Part shown: piece after piece, positions 9,601-18,287 of the stretch
Position numbering within the stretch: position 1 is the first letter of the stretch
Layout: each line of letters begins with the position of its first letter
NCBI GenBank assembly: GCA_947642445.1
Contig: CANRSF010000016.1
Span: forward strand, 1 to 50,289
DNA length: 50,289 nucleotides
From: an uncultured Collinsella sp.
GTDB taxonomy: Bacteria > Actinomycetota > Coriobacteriia > Coriobacteriales > Coriobacteriaceae
Direction of reading: 5' to 3'
Made by a program: the position numbers and the translations under genes
Notes under the pieces: model-generated
Database searches by the model: none
Told to the model about the DNA's origin: nothing
Seen by the model: the letters and a program-made list of their open reading frames with translations, nothing else

Positions 9601-10049
9601 GCGCCCAGCTGCTTTTCCAGCCCGGCCGAGGCAGCGGAAACCGCGCTATCACTTGCACCGCGGGCCGCGTCATAGACGCCCTGCGCCCGCTGCTGGTTGG
9701 CGGCAGCAGCATCGTAGGGAGCAGCAGCCGCTTCCAGATCGGCCTTGGCAGCAGCAGCTTTGGCACGCGCCGCATCAACTGCAGCCTGCAGGTCGGCGAC
9801 CTTTTGCGCCGCAGACACAGCACCCGCGCCAGCACCGGCGGCCGCAGCGCTCGTCAGCGGCGACATCACCGCAGCCGTTGCGCCCGCAGCGCCAATGCCA
9901 TCCGCACCCTGCGCCGCCGCGGCCAGGGGCGACAGCAGCGAGCCGCCCGTCATGGCAATCGTCGCCGCAGCAACTGTCGCCACGCGTCCAGCCGCCTTGG
10001 CCTTACCCAAAGCCTTGCCGTTCATGTCCTTGTTCATGTTCTTGCTCAT
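6699..10049 (-). CDS. Cell-wall-anchored CAP-domain protein with long coiled coils
   Basis: The 1116-residue surface protein has a signal peptide (VATVAAATIAMTGGSLLSPLAAAAQG, about residues 26-51), an Ala/Gln/Lys-rich coiled coil to about 460, a CAP/SCP-like domain (about 480-640), a second Ala-rich coiled coil, and a sorting signal MPATGD (from residue 1079) followed by a hydrophobic segment and the basic tail KRRQLIR. The CAP domain shows ACNEYRASVGLGELK, HAQQFNVGENVAW and SVGHYINVINPDY, so the usual HxxExxW-like and GHY elements are recognisable. A sortase would attach it to peptidoglycan, with MPATG in place of LPxTG. GGAAGGAA precedes the ATG at 10049. The coiled coils probably hold the CAP domain away from the wall; its activity is unknown. 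Confidence 0.88.
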   Translation of the reverse strand: MSKNMNKDMNGKALGKAKAAGRVATVAAATIAMTGGSLLSPLAAAAQGADGIGAAGATAAVMSPLTSAAAAGAGAGAVSAAQKVADLQAAVDAARAKAAAAKADLEAAAAPYDAAAANQQRAQGVYDAARGASDSAVSAASAGLEKQLGAAQDKADLDVKTLEDAQAALDAAKKNLTDKDEALVAAQKAAANAQSALETAQAAASDATPEAVAAAQAAAEQAASDLEQAKQQAADAQAKLSDAQAAADAAAAKQRETQVKLSAAQQAKTAADADVDAAQASYDAAKADLDRAEQGAAGPEYEDAKAKVTAASEALTAAKATQAQREGELAAAEQEATAVEGEVQTAQQAVANQQQVATDAQTKLDDAAAAKTAADAALDQAKADHASALTELADAQVKLSAAKDEKDAADKALNQAKAQKQQADQAVAQAQAKLDAAQATANASAENYRQGAIAFFKSVGADDAANIILNCKLANYNKVGEEVDATSLTNMKQAVVWLKACNEYRASVGLGELKVTYAMMATAIADANFSDTKVAHAQQFNVGENVAWNYGSNPFKQWVDQEKAIFDAAAASLGASGLTGKAAYDFYTAHSSQIDNYAALHGGSSPSVGHYINVINPDYTVTGMGVCTRGTLYGSTQAQTFVYSGQWYKPYNLNPMTVAEYEAALNAWCDALANPEQGVDAARKELAAAQGVAEDAGNKVNVASQAVAAKQAQVERAAADVDTAAAKASDAQAAVEQKQAVADAAARAVSDARADLSAANAVVAAAQDAVAAKSGELDIAKGKAAAAKRALDAARTGVDEKQDALAAAQDELAAYSADIAAAQRAFDAASSALEDARANQRVAEAELLAAQGDADQAGIDAAATQAELDMAQQAASDADAVVATAQAKSDAAAGRASQLKNAAAALARATEGKATADVALDAAEVAVSDAEYDVVEAGDAVANATAARDASAAAVARLRSVNLAEAIVNGSADDADEALNAKIAAAHDAAERAATAKAELDAAVAATDAVAPAYLEALANYTAAKAELDQAIAELNAEIARQEAAERGNGEQAQTATQVTYQAKHAVATTEIATQQTAMPATGDAFDLLGETFVIGGTVLVAAGVFLSDKRRQLIR

Positions 10050-10135
10050 TGCCGATTCCTTCCCACGGTGAGCCGTTGTTTGCCACAGATAGTCGATCTG
10101 ACTTGCCCCATTAAAAAGAGGTGATAACGGGGTAA

Positions 10136-10366
10136 TTAAATTGAGCGAATTGAATCGTGATGAAACTGATCTCCGCAAAAACCAAACTCATAGTTCCGCT
10201 CGCGCTCAATCTCATCTAAATACTCGAGTTCTTCGCCGCATGGCTTCTCTTCATCTAGAAATACAAGCCCGTTCTCTGCGCGAGAACCGACAGTGCAACC
10301 AAAGATAGTCTCGAGATTAATGTAACCACTATTATCGTTGTTAAAGGAGAAACTGCTGGTGTTCAT
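10136..10366 (-). CDS. Hypothetical 76-residue protein
   Basis: A short acidic frame starting MNTSSFSFNNDNSGYINLE in a locally AT-rich stretch, with no recognised family and no membrane segment. The ribosome site is poor (GGGACTTGAG before the ATG). It may be a small cargo gene or the remnant of one. Confidence 0.35.
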   Translation of the reverse strand: MNTSSFSFNNDNSGYINLETIFGCTVGSRAENGLVFLDEEKPCGEELEYLDEIERERNYEFGFCGDQFHHDSIRSI

Positions 10367-10515
10367 GCTCAAGTCCCGTCTACATAAACTCAAATTGCTG
10401 TGCTTGGCCTCTTTTAGAGACCCCATCTCATACGCTATGACTGCAGTATATGCGCTCCGCTTGTATGTTGCAAGAACAATTTTAGTTTTCTAGCACATAT
10501 AACTAATCTGTTTCC

Positions 10516-12411
10516 TCACGAGCAAATACCACACTCCCCCGCCGCGCCCTCACGCGCGGCATATTCGTTGAGATACTTCACCGGAATCGGCCACCTGGAA
10601 GGAGCCCCGTGGCGCGAAAGCCCCTCATTGACCAGCTGAACCAGCAGCTCGGACAGATCGTCGCCTTCGAGCACCTCGACCGAGCGCACATGAATCGACG
10701 TTGCCAGATCCTCCTTGGTGCCGTTGTTGACGCCCACAAAGTAGCAGGTCAACCCTGCACGTTCAAACGTTCCAATACCGTAATAGGGCGAGTTGTAGCT
10801 CTCGAAAAACTCCTTCTTACGACCCGCCTTACCCGTAAGCTGGTAATCGCGCACCAAGGTCACAAAAGTGTTGGAGAAGGTCGTCAAGCCCGTGTCCCGC
10901 ACGCGTGCCAACATAGATCGTTCGCCTGCCCGCACGTCAAAGATGCAGGCATCCTTGTCGAGTTTGCCGTCCGACGTCAGCAGTTCAAGCTCCATCTCGT
11001 CCACAGGACCGTCCTCGATGGGATGCGAGGTGTAGTCCATGGTCCCGTCGACACCAATCGTTAGCGTTGCGAGGCGTTCATCCAGCTCAACCTTATCCTT
11101 CTCCTTGCGCGGGACATTGACCACGCCACAGACCGTCACCGACCCAACGCCAAAAGAGCCAAGGTCAAACGCCTTCACCCGGCCGTCGGCAACATCCTGC
11201 TTAACCAACAGCTCTTTGAGCATGGCGCCCAGGATTCCCTCCTGTGCGCCGCACACCTTTGCATTCGACGCCGCCTTAAACAGCGGCTCGCACACGTCCG
11301 GCGTCACATGCTGCTCAACCACGCCAGCGTGCAGGGCATAGTCATCGTTCTCGGCGACCTCGTTGGGCACCATGACGATATTCCACGCCAGCGGATCCAC
11401 ATCCTTCCCGCCATACGACGCGCACACGCCCCACGAGGAATCGTTGAGTCGATCGACCAACTGGCGCGCCACCCCAGCAAGCCCTTTGTGCGCAAACGAC
11501 ACCACAACCCGCTGTCCCACCGCGCGCTCCGCAACCACGCGGGCATATCGCTCGCTTTTCAAAACCTCGTAGAAGCTCTTGCGCGGATACTCCCTGAGCG
11601 ACACCCGGGCAAAGTCGCCGTACCGGCGCTCGAGGATCTGCAGCTCTCGGTACAGGATGCCCTTCTTGGTATAGGCGACCTTTTCCGCTTGGGCCGAAAA
11701 CGTAAGATCACGGCGCTTGGACGGCTTATCGCCCTTGGCGCGGCGCAGGATGTACTCGTCACGTTGTCCGTGAGCCAGCACCACCGAAGCCACGGGCGAC
11801 AGCCTGTAACCAACCTGGCTGTTAATCTTCTCGAGCTCCTTCTTGTCGCCTGCCGCACGACCGATGAGCACCCGTCGCTTGGTAAACGTTCGGATCTTAA
11901 GTTCGAAGGTGCAATCCTCGTTGATAACGGTCTCGACCGTCTCAATCTGGGCAGGGCCCGTTCCAGCTTCCTCAATGGCGTCGCGGCGAGCACCCTTGGC
12001 GCTTACAACATACAAGTGCCCCGTATCATTGGGAATCTCGTCCTCGATCCCCTCAAATTGCGAGCACGAGTTGAACAGCAGACGCAATGCGATGTAATCA
12101 TCCAGCTCGTTCCAATGAGTTTTAATCGGAACCATTTGCTCATGGTCGAGCGAAGCGCTCAGGTCACCCGTCTGCGCGCCCGCCTTGACCATCAGAAAGA
12201 CGCGGTTGTCCTCGAGCTGCGTAAGCGCGACGACCTTACCTGTCTGGCACACATCGGCCATAAAGTTTGCCACGGCATGCTTGTCCGCATCGCCGACGTT
12301 GCACCAAAAGACCGAGTAGCGCTTCTCGGCAGCCGCGGCATCGAGCTGCAATACGAGCTCGGACACAGCGATGTCTCCCAGACCACACGGCTGGTTATGC
12401 TTCGATTGCAC
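10516..12411 (-). CDS. Locus A: 631-residue protein with a possible PIWI-like C-terminus
   Basis: This is a soluble protein of no firmly recognised family. Some segments recall the MID-PIWI part of prokaryotic Argonautes: VVVSFAHKGLAGVARQL, then VVEQHVTPD ... MLKELLVKQDV, and an end of the type SRWPIPVKYLNEYA, like the P-x-PV-x-YA ending of PIWI domains. A full DEDX catalytic set is not evident, and no PAZ domain is recognised. The start is GTG at 12411, lying inside the last codons of the helicase gene, with GGAGG about 10 bases upstream, so translation is coupled to the helicase. A small RNA- or DNA-guided role, or a purely structural one, are both open. The PIWI reading is tentative. Confidence 0.6.
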   Translation of the reverse strand: MQSKHNQPCGLGDIAVSELVLQLDAAAAEKRYSVFWCNVGDADKHAVANFMADVCQTGKVVALTQLEDNRVFLMVKAGAQTGDLSASLDHEQMVPIKTHWNELDDYIALRLLFNSCSQFEGIEDEIPNDTGHLYVVSAKGARRDAIEEAGTGPAQIETVETVINEDCTFELKIRTFTKRRVLIGRAAGDKKELEKINSQVGYRLSPVASVVLAHGQRDEYILRRAKGDKPSKRRDLTFSAQAEKVAYTKKGILYRELQILERRYGDFARVSLREYPRKSFYEVLKSERYARVVAERAVGQRVVVSFAHKGLAGVARQLVDRLNDSSWGVCASYGGKDVDPLAWNIVMVPNEVAENDDYALHAGVVEQHVTPDVCEPLFKAASNAKVCGAQEGILGAMLKELLVKQDVADGRVKAFDLGSFGVGSVTVCGVVNVPRKEKDKVELDERLATLTIGVDGTMDYTSHPIEDGPVDEMELELLTSDGKLDKDACIFDVRAGERSMLARVRDTGLTTFSNTFVTLVRDYQLTGKAGRKKEFFESYNSPYYGIGTFERAGLTCYFVGVNNGTKEDLATSIHVRSVEVLEGDDLSELLVQLVNEGLSRHGAPSRWPIPVKYLNEYAAREGAAGECGICS

Positions 12412-15400
12412 GGCCGATCGCCTCCATCATCTCCAGGTTGATTGCTCCATCAGTTGCCATATAGGGGAAGGAGAACACCATCCCCTCGTCATCGATTGGC
12501 TTTTGGCGGAGCTCCAGCGCCGCCTCGTCAGCCAAAACATTGACGATCAGCAGCCGCTTCGCCCCGACTTTTTGAGCCTTTGCCTTAAAGCGCTCTGCGT
12601 CCGTAGTCTCGCCGCCGGAGCGCCTGTAGGCCTCGTAGGCGCCGATGCGATAGTGCTTAAAATCGATCCACACGCCGGTCTTGTTGCCAGCGGCATCGAG
12701 CACCTCAAAATCGCCGCCCGTCTCGGCATGGGCTGCATCGCCACGAGTAAGCGAATAGCGACCGTCGTAATACGCCTCGAAGATGGCCCTGCCGGCAGAC
12801 TCTCCCAGTTCTCCCAGGTATACCGCCTGAAACATATAGGGTGTCATATGTGCCGTCGCCGCCGGCTGCAGCGTCGCGGGCACCCCGTCGCGTGACCAGC
12901 GCTCGCGCACCTCGCGAATCGAAAGCAGCTCGGGTACGCGCGCCGCCGCTTGGCTTATCTGACGAACCGTCGCGCCCTTTAATCCCTTGTCGTAGCGGCA
13001 ACATTCCTCCAGGCGAGCGGCAATCTGCTCAACAGGCTCGCCATCGTAGCTGGGAAATTCAAAATGCGGCACCTTACACGCTCCGCCCTGCGCATACGCA
13101 TAGCCACTCGCGGCAAACGGCATGTGCAGTGCGGTGCTTTTGCGTGCAGGATAGCTCGCAAGCTCCTCCCACGGCAGGCAAAAATGATGCAGATAAAAAT
13201 TGCGCTCGTCATCGAAAGCGGCCAGATCTTCCTCGCGCGCATCGAGCGAGGCAACCTTCCACGCCAGCTTTTCGTGCTTCTCTTTCTCCAGGTTGTTCCT
13301 AAAGGCAGCAAGGTTCTGCTGCTTACTGGCAGCGTGCTGCTTCTTGTCCGCCATGTGATTGTTGACGGCCGCACAGGCGCCAACCACCTGCTCCAGCTCG
13401 TAGCCCATCGGCAAATCGTGCAAGAACGAAAAATCGCAATCGGCGGCGATTTCGCGATCGAGCATTACCTGCACATGGAGCATCTTTACGCTCGTACGCA
13501 TCAAGCGGCCCACCGCCTGCGCCACGATGCGAGCGCCTTCGACCTGGTACGAGAGGGTGTCGCGCACCGGCAGTTTTCCGCCGGCGCCCGCCAGTACCGT
13601 GCGCACACGATGGCGCTTCTGGATAAACGGAATCTCACCGCGCGTCACGAGCTCCTCCTGTTCGACCACGCCAAGCAGCGCCTGCTGGTCAAACTTCTTT
13701 GAGCTCATATCGACTCCCCAAGCCAAGCGGCTCGTGGGCGACTCCACGTACAGAAAATCGAGGTCCATCTTGGGATGTCGCCCATCGTTGCCAAAACCAC
13801 AATCGACCTGGCGCACCGTGTTGCGCAGGCTCTCCGGCACCTCGTATTTAAGGTTCTTGGAAAAGCCACCAGCGGCAAGGTTGATAAACATCAGGGTCGG
13901 CTCTCCGTCCTTCAGACGTTCCTGAGCGCCGCGCCAACCTTCCTCCCATCCCGCAGCGTTAAAGCACGGCACCATATCCTTTGCCTCCTCGAGCGACTTC
14001 TCGTACGAAGCCTCGGGATGCTTAACGTTCCTAATCACCAGTTCGGCAACGATTTCGCGGGCAAGATCCAGCGCCAAACTATTAAAGTCGCCATGGTTTC
14101 CCATGTGTCGTGTCGTAAAGATGGCTCCCGCCTGCTGCTCACTGCGCGCCACGCCACGCGCCCAGGCGCTCACGGCAACGAGCGTCTTGCTCAGACGCTT
14201 TAGTTCAAACTCGATGCTTTCGGCATCGCTCGTGGTCACCCTGTCGGCAATCTTTCGGCGCAGGCACGCCGCAAGCCCTTCGCTCACGCCAATCTGGTCA
14301 AAGAATCCCATCACATGCTCGTACACCTCGTCGGGCGACACGATACCGCCGCCATAGGCGCCGCCGGCCACGGCCGCCATGCCGGCAAGCTTCTTGGACT
14401 CGTCAACCCAAACGACGTCGACGGCGTACATCGTTGCCGCCTGCTTGTTGAACAGCCTGGTCTGCCGCACGATCTCCTGGTTGAGCTCGCCAATCCAGGC
14501 ATCTTTACGAACCACGCCATGCACTTCGTCCAGGTAATCCAGGTCAAAGTTCTTAATAGTCGGTGCATTCCAGGTGGCGCTCATGCACACACAGGGAGCC
14601 TTGGCGGCAATGGATGCCAGATACGCCTCGGGCATGCGCTCAATGCCGTGATTAGTCAGGTACGTGGTAAACATATGGTCGATGGTGGTTTCCATCACCA
14701 GGTAGTCAACACCACGCGCATACATCGAGTCGTCAACGGCATCGATTTCATCGTTCTTGCGGTCCTTAAAGAACAGCGCCAGCATCAACGAATTCCAGAA
14801 GTATTTCTCGTTGGTCTGGTCGTTCCTAATGCCCAGGGCATCGATGATATTCTTGCGCGAAAGATCGTCCTTGTACGAAATGCTGCCGTAGTACAGCTTG
14901 TCCATAAGCGTGGCACAGCGGGCAAGATGGCCCACCACCATCCTGACAAGGCCGCGCGCACGGCGCACCGCCTTATTGACGGTCTGCTGCTCGTCCGTCC
15001 CACAAGACGTAATCATGTTGCGGTTGCGGCGAGTATCGAGCTCATAGCGCAAGGGATTCGACAGGCCATCGCCCACCGAAATATCGTCGCTGCCAAACAG
15101 ATGACGACCGGCAAGCTGCTCGTCTTTCGCCTTGTCAGACAGGGCAAAAGGCTGCTGCAGCTCCATATCCTGAATACACGCAGCGATCATCTTTTGAATA
15201 CGCTTGGCACCCTTGGCGATCTCTTCGGCAGCCGTCTCCACACTTGCGCGCGAAACCTTGCCCGTTGCCGCGTTTGACCCCTCGTGCTCGCCCGAGGTCG
15301 AGGCATGCGTATAGACCGCCATCCACTGGTCCCGATTTCCCAGCAGCAGAGGATCAACCACGCCGCCATTAAAATGACGGTCAAGAATACGCAGCATCTC

Positions 15401-16327
15401 GTCGGGCTGAAATTTCATATGTCCCGCCGCCAGCATCGACAGCATATCGGCCTTCGCATGGTCGATCTCGTCAAAGATAAACAGGCATTCGTCGGCAACC
15501 GCTGCGTTAAAGAACACAACGCCCGCTTCTGTCACCGTATCGATTCTATTGACGAGCTTTTGCGGCGTGCATGCAATTACATGCGGCGCGCGCTTATCGT
15601 TAAGCAATGCCGAGGGCCAAATCCGGGGAATCTCCTCAATGCCACGCGTGATGCTCTGGCGTCCACGGCTCACCGCTCGACGCAAGCTCGCGTCTGCCAA
15701 CGCCAGCTTATCCCACAGCCCTGGAGTCAGGCGGTCGACAACGCTTCCCAGACGCTCCTTCTTGTCCAAAAGGCCCAAAAGGTCATCGGCGACCTCCATC
15801 ACACCGCGCCACGCGTGCGCAATATCGCGAAGAACGGCCTCGTCCTTTGCTCCAAAGGGGCATGGAATATCGCGCGGCCTTACGCTGCCCTTGTCAAACG
15901 TGGCGTCAATCCAGTTTTTGATGTTCTCGCCCGCTCGCGGAAGATCGAACACCATGCGCTCCGCATCATCGTCACTCATGCCCTGCTCAACCAACAATTC
16001 GCGCACGTTTGCAACATAGTTGTCGCGGTTGTCCTTACCCGGAACCACAAACACCAGAGTACGGCGACCGGGACATTTATTAAAACAGCCCGACTCATCC
16101 CAGCCGCCGGCAATCAGGTCTGCCGTGACCTGCTCGGCCGTGTAGTTTTTACCCGAGCCCGTTGTGGCGCCCAAAAAGTACAGGCCGTTGTTGTCCTGAT
16201 CCTTGGGGACAAACAGCGCACGCTCAAAAAACTCGCGCATCGCCTTTTGGCGCGCAAGATAGGGAGAAAGCTCCTTGTCGCCCGCAGACGACGGATTCGA
16301 TTGACAGTTCAGCTCCCACGTAGCCAT
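12395..16327 (-). CDS. Locus A: large superfamily 2-type helicase with a nuclease-like tail
   Basis: The 1310-residue product has Walker A GATTGSGKN at 53-61, a Walker B/DEAD box as FIFDEIDH (DEID at 286-289) and motif VI QAVGRLMRT at 937-945, with a large insert between the two RecA-like halves. The last 110 residues look like a PD-(D/E)XK fold: GDFEV (D1206, E1208), then WIDFKHY (D1222, K1224), followed by a hydrophobic strand LLIVNV. The start at 16327 has GGAGG 7 bases upstream. It precedes the 631-residue gene with a 17-base overlap and follows the ClpX-like gene after 129 bases. The layout suggests DNA unwinding coupled to cleavage, as in defence or anti-plasmid systems; cleavage is inferred only. 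Confidence 0.8.
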   Translation of the reverse strand: MATWELNCQSNPSSAGDKELSPYLARQKAMREFFERALFVPKDQDNNGLYFLGATTGSGKNYTAEQVTADLIAGGWDESGCFNKCPGRRTLVFVVPGKDNRDNYVANVRELLVEQGMSDDDAERMVFDLPRAGENIKNWIDATFDKGSVRPRDIPCPFGAKDEAVLRDIAHAWRGVMEVADDLLGLLDKKERLGSVVDRLTPGLWDKLALADASLRRAVSRGRQSITRGIEEIPRIWPSALLNDKRAPHVIACTPQKLVNRIDTVTEAGVVFFNAAVADECLFIFDEIDHAKADMLSMLAAGHMKFQPDEMLRILDRHFNGGVVDPLLLGNRDQWMAVYTHASTSGEHEGSNAATGKVSRASVETAAEEIAKGAKRIQKMIAACIQDMELQQPFALSDKAKDEQLAGRHLFGSDDISVGDGLSNPLRYELDTRRNRNMITSCGTDEQQTVNKAVRRARGLVRMVVGHLARCATLMDKLYYGSISYKDDLSRKNIIDALGIRNDQTNEKYFWNSLMLALFFKDRKNDEIDAVDDSMYARGVDYLVMETTIDHMFTTYLTNHGIERMPEAYLASIAAKAPCVCMSATWNAPTIKNFDLDYLDEVHGVVRKDAWIGELNQEIVRQTRLFNKQAATMYAVDVVWVDESKKLAGMAAVAGGAYGGGIVSPDEVYEHVMGFFDQIGVSEGLAACLRRKIADRVTTSDAESIEFELKRLSKTLVAVSAWARGVARSEQQAGAIFTTRHMGNHGDFNSLALDLAREIVAELVIRNVKHPEASYEKSLEEAKDMVPCFNAAGWEEGWRGAQERLKDGEPTLMFINLAAGGFSKNLKYEVPESLRNTVRQVDCGFGNDGRHPKMDLDFLYVESPTSRLAWGVDMSSKKFDQQALLGVVEQEELVTRGEIPFIQKRHRVRTVLAGAGGKLPVRDTLSYQVEGARIVAQAVGRLMRTSVKMLHVQVMLDREIAADCDFSFLHDLPMGYELEQVVGACAAVNNHMADKKQHAASKQQNLAAFRNNLEKEKHEKLAWKVASLDAREEDLAAFDDERNFYLHHFCLPWEELASYPARKSTALHMPFAASGYAYAQGGACKVPHFEFPSYDGEPVEQIAARLEECCRYDKGLKGATVRQISQAAARVPELLSIREVRERWSRDGVPATLQPAATAHMTPYMFQAVYLGELGESAGRAIFEAYYDGRYSLTRGDAAHAETGGDFEVLDAAGNKTGVWIDFKHYRIGAYEAYRRSGGETTDAERFKAKAQKVGAKRLLIVNVLADEAALELRQKPIDDEGMVFSFPYMATDGAINLEMMEAIGRAIEA

Positions 16328-16371
16328 GGTCAAACCTCCGATTTAGTTGTTGCATGTGTTGAATACCATCC

Positions 16372-16381
16372 CGTGCGGACA
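16372..16381 (-). promoter_or_regulatory. Recurrent 10-mer TGTCCGYACG upstream of minus-strand genes
   Basis: On the minus strand TGTCCGCACG lies 45 bases before the helicase start. The same or nearly the same word is at 6165-6175, 21817-21827 (TGTCCGTACG), 22898-22908 and 30300-30310 (TGTCCACACG), each time in a gap upstream of a minus-strand gene. Two of the sites (21817 and 22898) belong to a larger duplication and are not independent. Confidence 0.4.
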
Positions 16382-16456
16382 AAAACTCACGCAGGGCGGC
16401 TGAGCGATGGCATCTATGCCGCTTGAGAAAAGAAAGGAAAGAGAAGCAGTCGGCGA

Positions 16457-18226
16457 CTACTCGCACGAAGCGAGCAGCTTCTCAAGATCGCATTCCAACG
16501 CCTCGCGCTCCTCAGCGTCGATCACCGCGAGGGCGACACGCATCAGGGACACATCGGCGGCAAGCTCCTTTACCTGGTCGGGACGCTTGCTAAAGTGGTC
16601 GTAAATCCGCAGGGCCTCCCCGGCCGCCAGGTACTGCCACTTTTCCAACGAAGGCTTTTCGGACCTGCTCATGGCATCGACCCACTCGCCAAGACCCTGA
16701 AAACCGTTGCCCGTAGTCGTGCCGTTCATAACCACATCGAGCGGGCTCAGCAAGCAATCGGGCGATTTTTTGTACACCAATTTGGTGAGCGTAAGCACCT
16801 GAGCAAGGTTGCGATACTGTTCCTTGTCGGCATAGAGCACGTCGTTGTAGCAGGCGCACGCCTTAAGCAGCTCGTGGGCGGCAATGCGCTCCGGCCCATC
16901 AAACGGAACGCCGCGCAACAACACCCCAGCAAGATCGAATGCCTTGCCGCCCTGCACGATCTTGTCGAGCGCCGAGCCGTCCATCAAATCCGCCAGCCAA
17001 GCAAGCTCGGGCTGATACGGCCTATGCTCGTCCTTGTCCTCATGCTCCATCCAGCTGTTCACCAGCGCCAGGGCTTCAATCTCCCTCCCGTTCAGAAAGG
17101 GCGAATTCTCCCCCATCTCTTCCTGCAAAAAACCCCGCGGCTCATGAGAGCGCTCGTACGCAACCGCAAGTTCCCCGTCGCTCACGACCAAGGTCGCACG
17201 GGAAATATAGGTATCTTCCCGCATGTCCCTCCAGGCGTACATCATAAGGGGACGCAGCTGACGGAGCATGCCGCGCGCGCCGGCACCTTCCTTAACCGCG
17301 CGCTTCGCCGCAAGGCGAGCAGCATCTGCCGTCAGCTCCATCTTGGCGCCATTTCCCATCATATTGTTGTGCTTGGGTAGGTACTGTTCATACGCAATCT
17401 GGACCAGATCGTCCACGCTCAAGGCGTTAAAGTTAATCACCGAGCCAATGCGCCCGCACAGCTCGGACATAATACCCCAAGTCTCAACATCCTCGATGGT
17501 CGCACTGTCTCGCAGCTCGTTTGCCGATTTTGCGGCGGTGCGCACGGCGGCATACGAGGATCCGAAGCCGACCGTGGTGCCAGACTTGTCACCCAGGCGC
17601 TTGCGCACCAGAGCGTCCAAGCCCATAAAGGCGCCGCCCAAAATGCAGACAACCTGATCGAGGTTGAGTGTCTTAATAGCCGCACTCTTGGAGGTATCAC
17701 ATTCGAACGGCATCTCCCCGCCTTCCAAAAGCTTAAGGAACGACTGCGATGGACTAAAACTCGATGCAACTTCTCCCCCATCGGGTTCGACACGAACCGC
17801 CTTGTCAAACTCGTCAAAGAGCACCAAACAAATTTCACCGGGATTCGCAGCCTGATAGTCCGCGACCTGCGATAGGCAGTTGATCATGCTGGCACCGCGC
17901 CAGCCCTCGCCCGTCATGGTGGAGACATCGAACACGAACAGCTTGAGCCCTGCGGCATCTGCCACGGCCTTGATGGTGTGGGTCTTTCCCGTACCAGTGG
18001 AACCCATCACCAAAATGGCGGCGGGCGAAAGAACGTCGCGCGGATCGGCGCCGCGTGCCAACATCACGCAGCGGTTGACCTCAAAGCTCAGCGCCGTCAC
18101 AAAGGCCTCCAAGCTTCCTTCGTGGCCAATAACACTCTGACGCGTCTGCTCCACCAGACGCGAGGGCGCAATTCGAGTGAGCAGGTCCCGGTAGCGATCG
18201 ATGTTTCGATACTGCTTCTGAGCCAT
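16457..18226 (-). CDS. Locus A: ClpX-like AAA+ ATPase
   Basis: The 589-residue product has Walker A GSTGTGKT (75-82), Walker B CLVLFDEFDK (about 133-142), a ClpX-type segment CILGGAFMGLDALVRKRLG, and VGFG at 219-222 where ClpX carries its IGF loop for ClpP docking. The GARG of sensor II is at 316-319. The N-terminal zinc-binding domain of true ClpX is absent, and about 200 residues of unknown function follow the AAA+ core. The ATG at 18226 has AAAGGAAA before it. It stands between the helicase and two membrane-protein genes in one minus-strand operon. It is probably an unfoldase or remodelling ATPase dedicated to this locus, not the housekeeping ClpX. Confidence 0.82.
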   Translation of the reverse strand: MAQKQYRNIDRYRDLLTRIAPSRLVEQTRQSVIGHEGSLEAFVTALSFEVNRCVMLARGADPRDVLSPAAILVMGSTGTGKTHTIKAVADAAGLKLFVFDVSTMTGEGWRGASMINCLSQVADYQAANPGEICLVLFDEFDKAVRVEPDGGEVASSFSPSQSFLKLLEGGEMPFECDTSKSAAIKTLNLDQVVCILGGAFMGLDALVRKRLGDKSGTTVGFGSSYAAVRTAAKSANELRDSATIEDVETWGIMSELCGRIGSVINFNALSVDDLVQIAYEQYLPKHNNMMGNGAKMELTADAARLAAKRAVKEGAGARGMLRQLRPLMMYAWRDMREDTYISRATLVVSDGELAVAYERSHEPRGFLQEEMGENSPFLNGREIEALALVNSWMEHEDKDEHRPYQPELAWLADLMDGSALDKIVQGGKAFDLAGVLLRGVPFDGPERIAAHELLKACACYNDVLYADKEQYRNLAQVLTLTKLVYKKSPDCLLSPLDVVMNGTTTGNGFQGLGEWVDAMSRSEKPSLEKWQYLAAGEALRIYDHFSKRPDQVKELAADVSLMRVALAVIDAEEREALECDLEKLLASCE

Positions 18227-18287
18227 GGGTGTTTTCCTTTCTATATTGGTTTTCTTACCTATGACGTGGCCCCGAGCCCATAAACTC

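Noticed and set aside
8793..10124. 443-codon open frame on the plus strand
   Set aside because: It is antisense to the coiled-coil part of the CAP protein; its repetitive Gly/Leu/Arg content mirrors the Ala-rich repeats.
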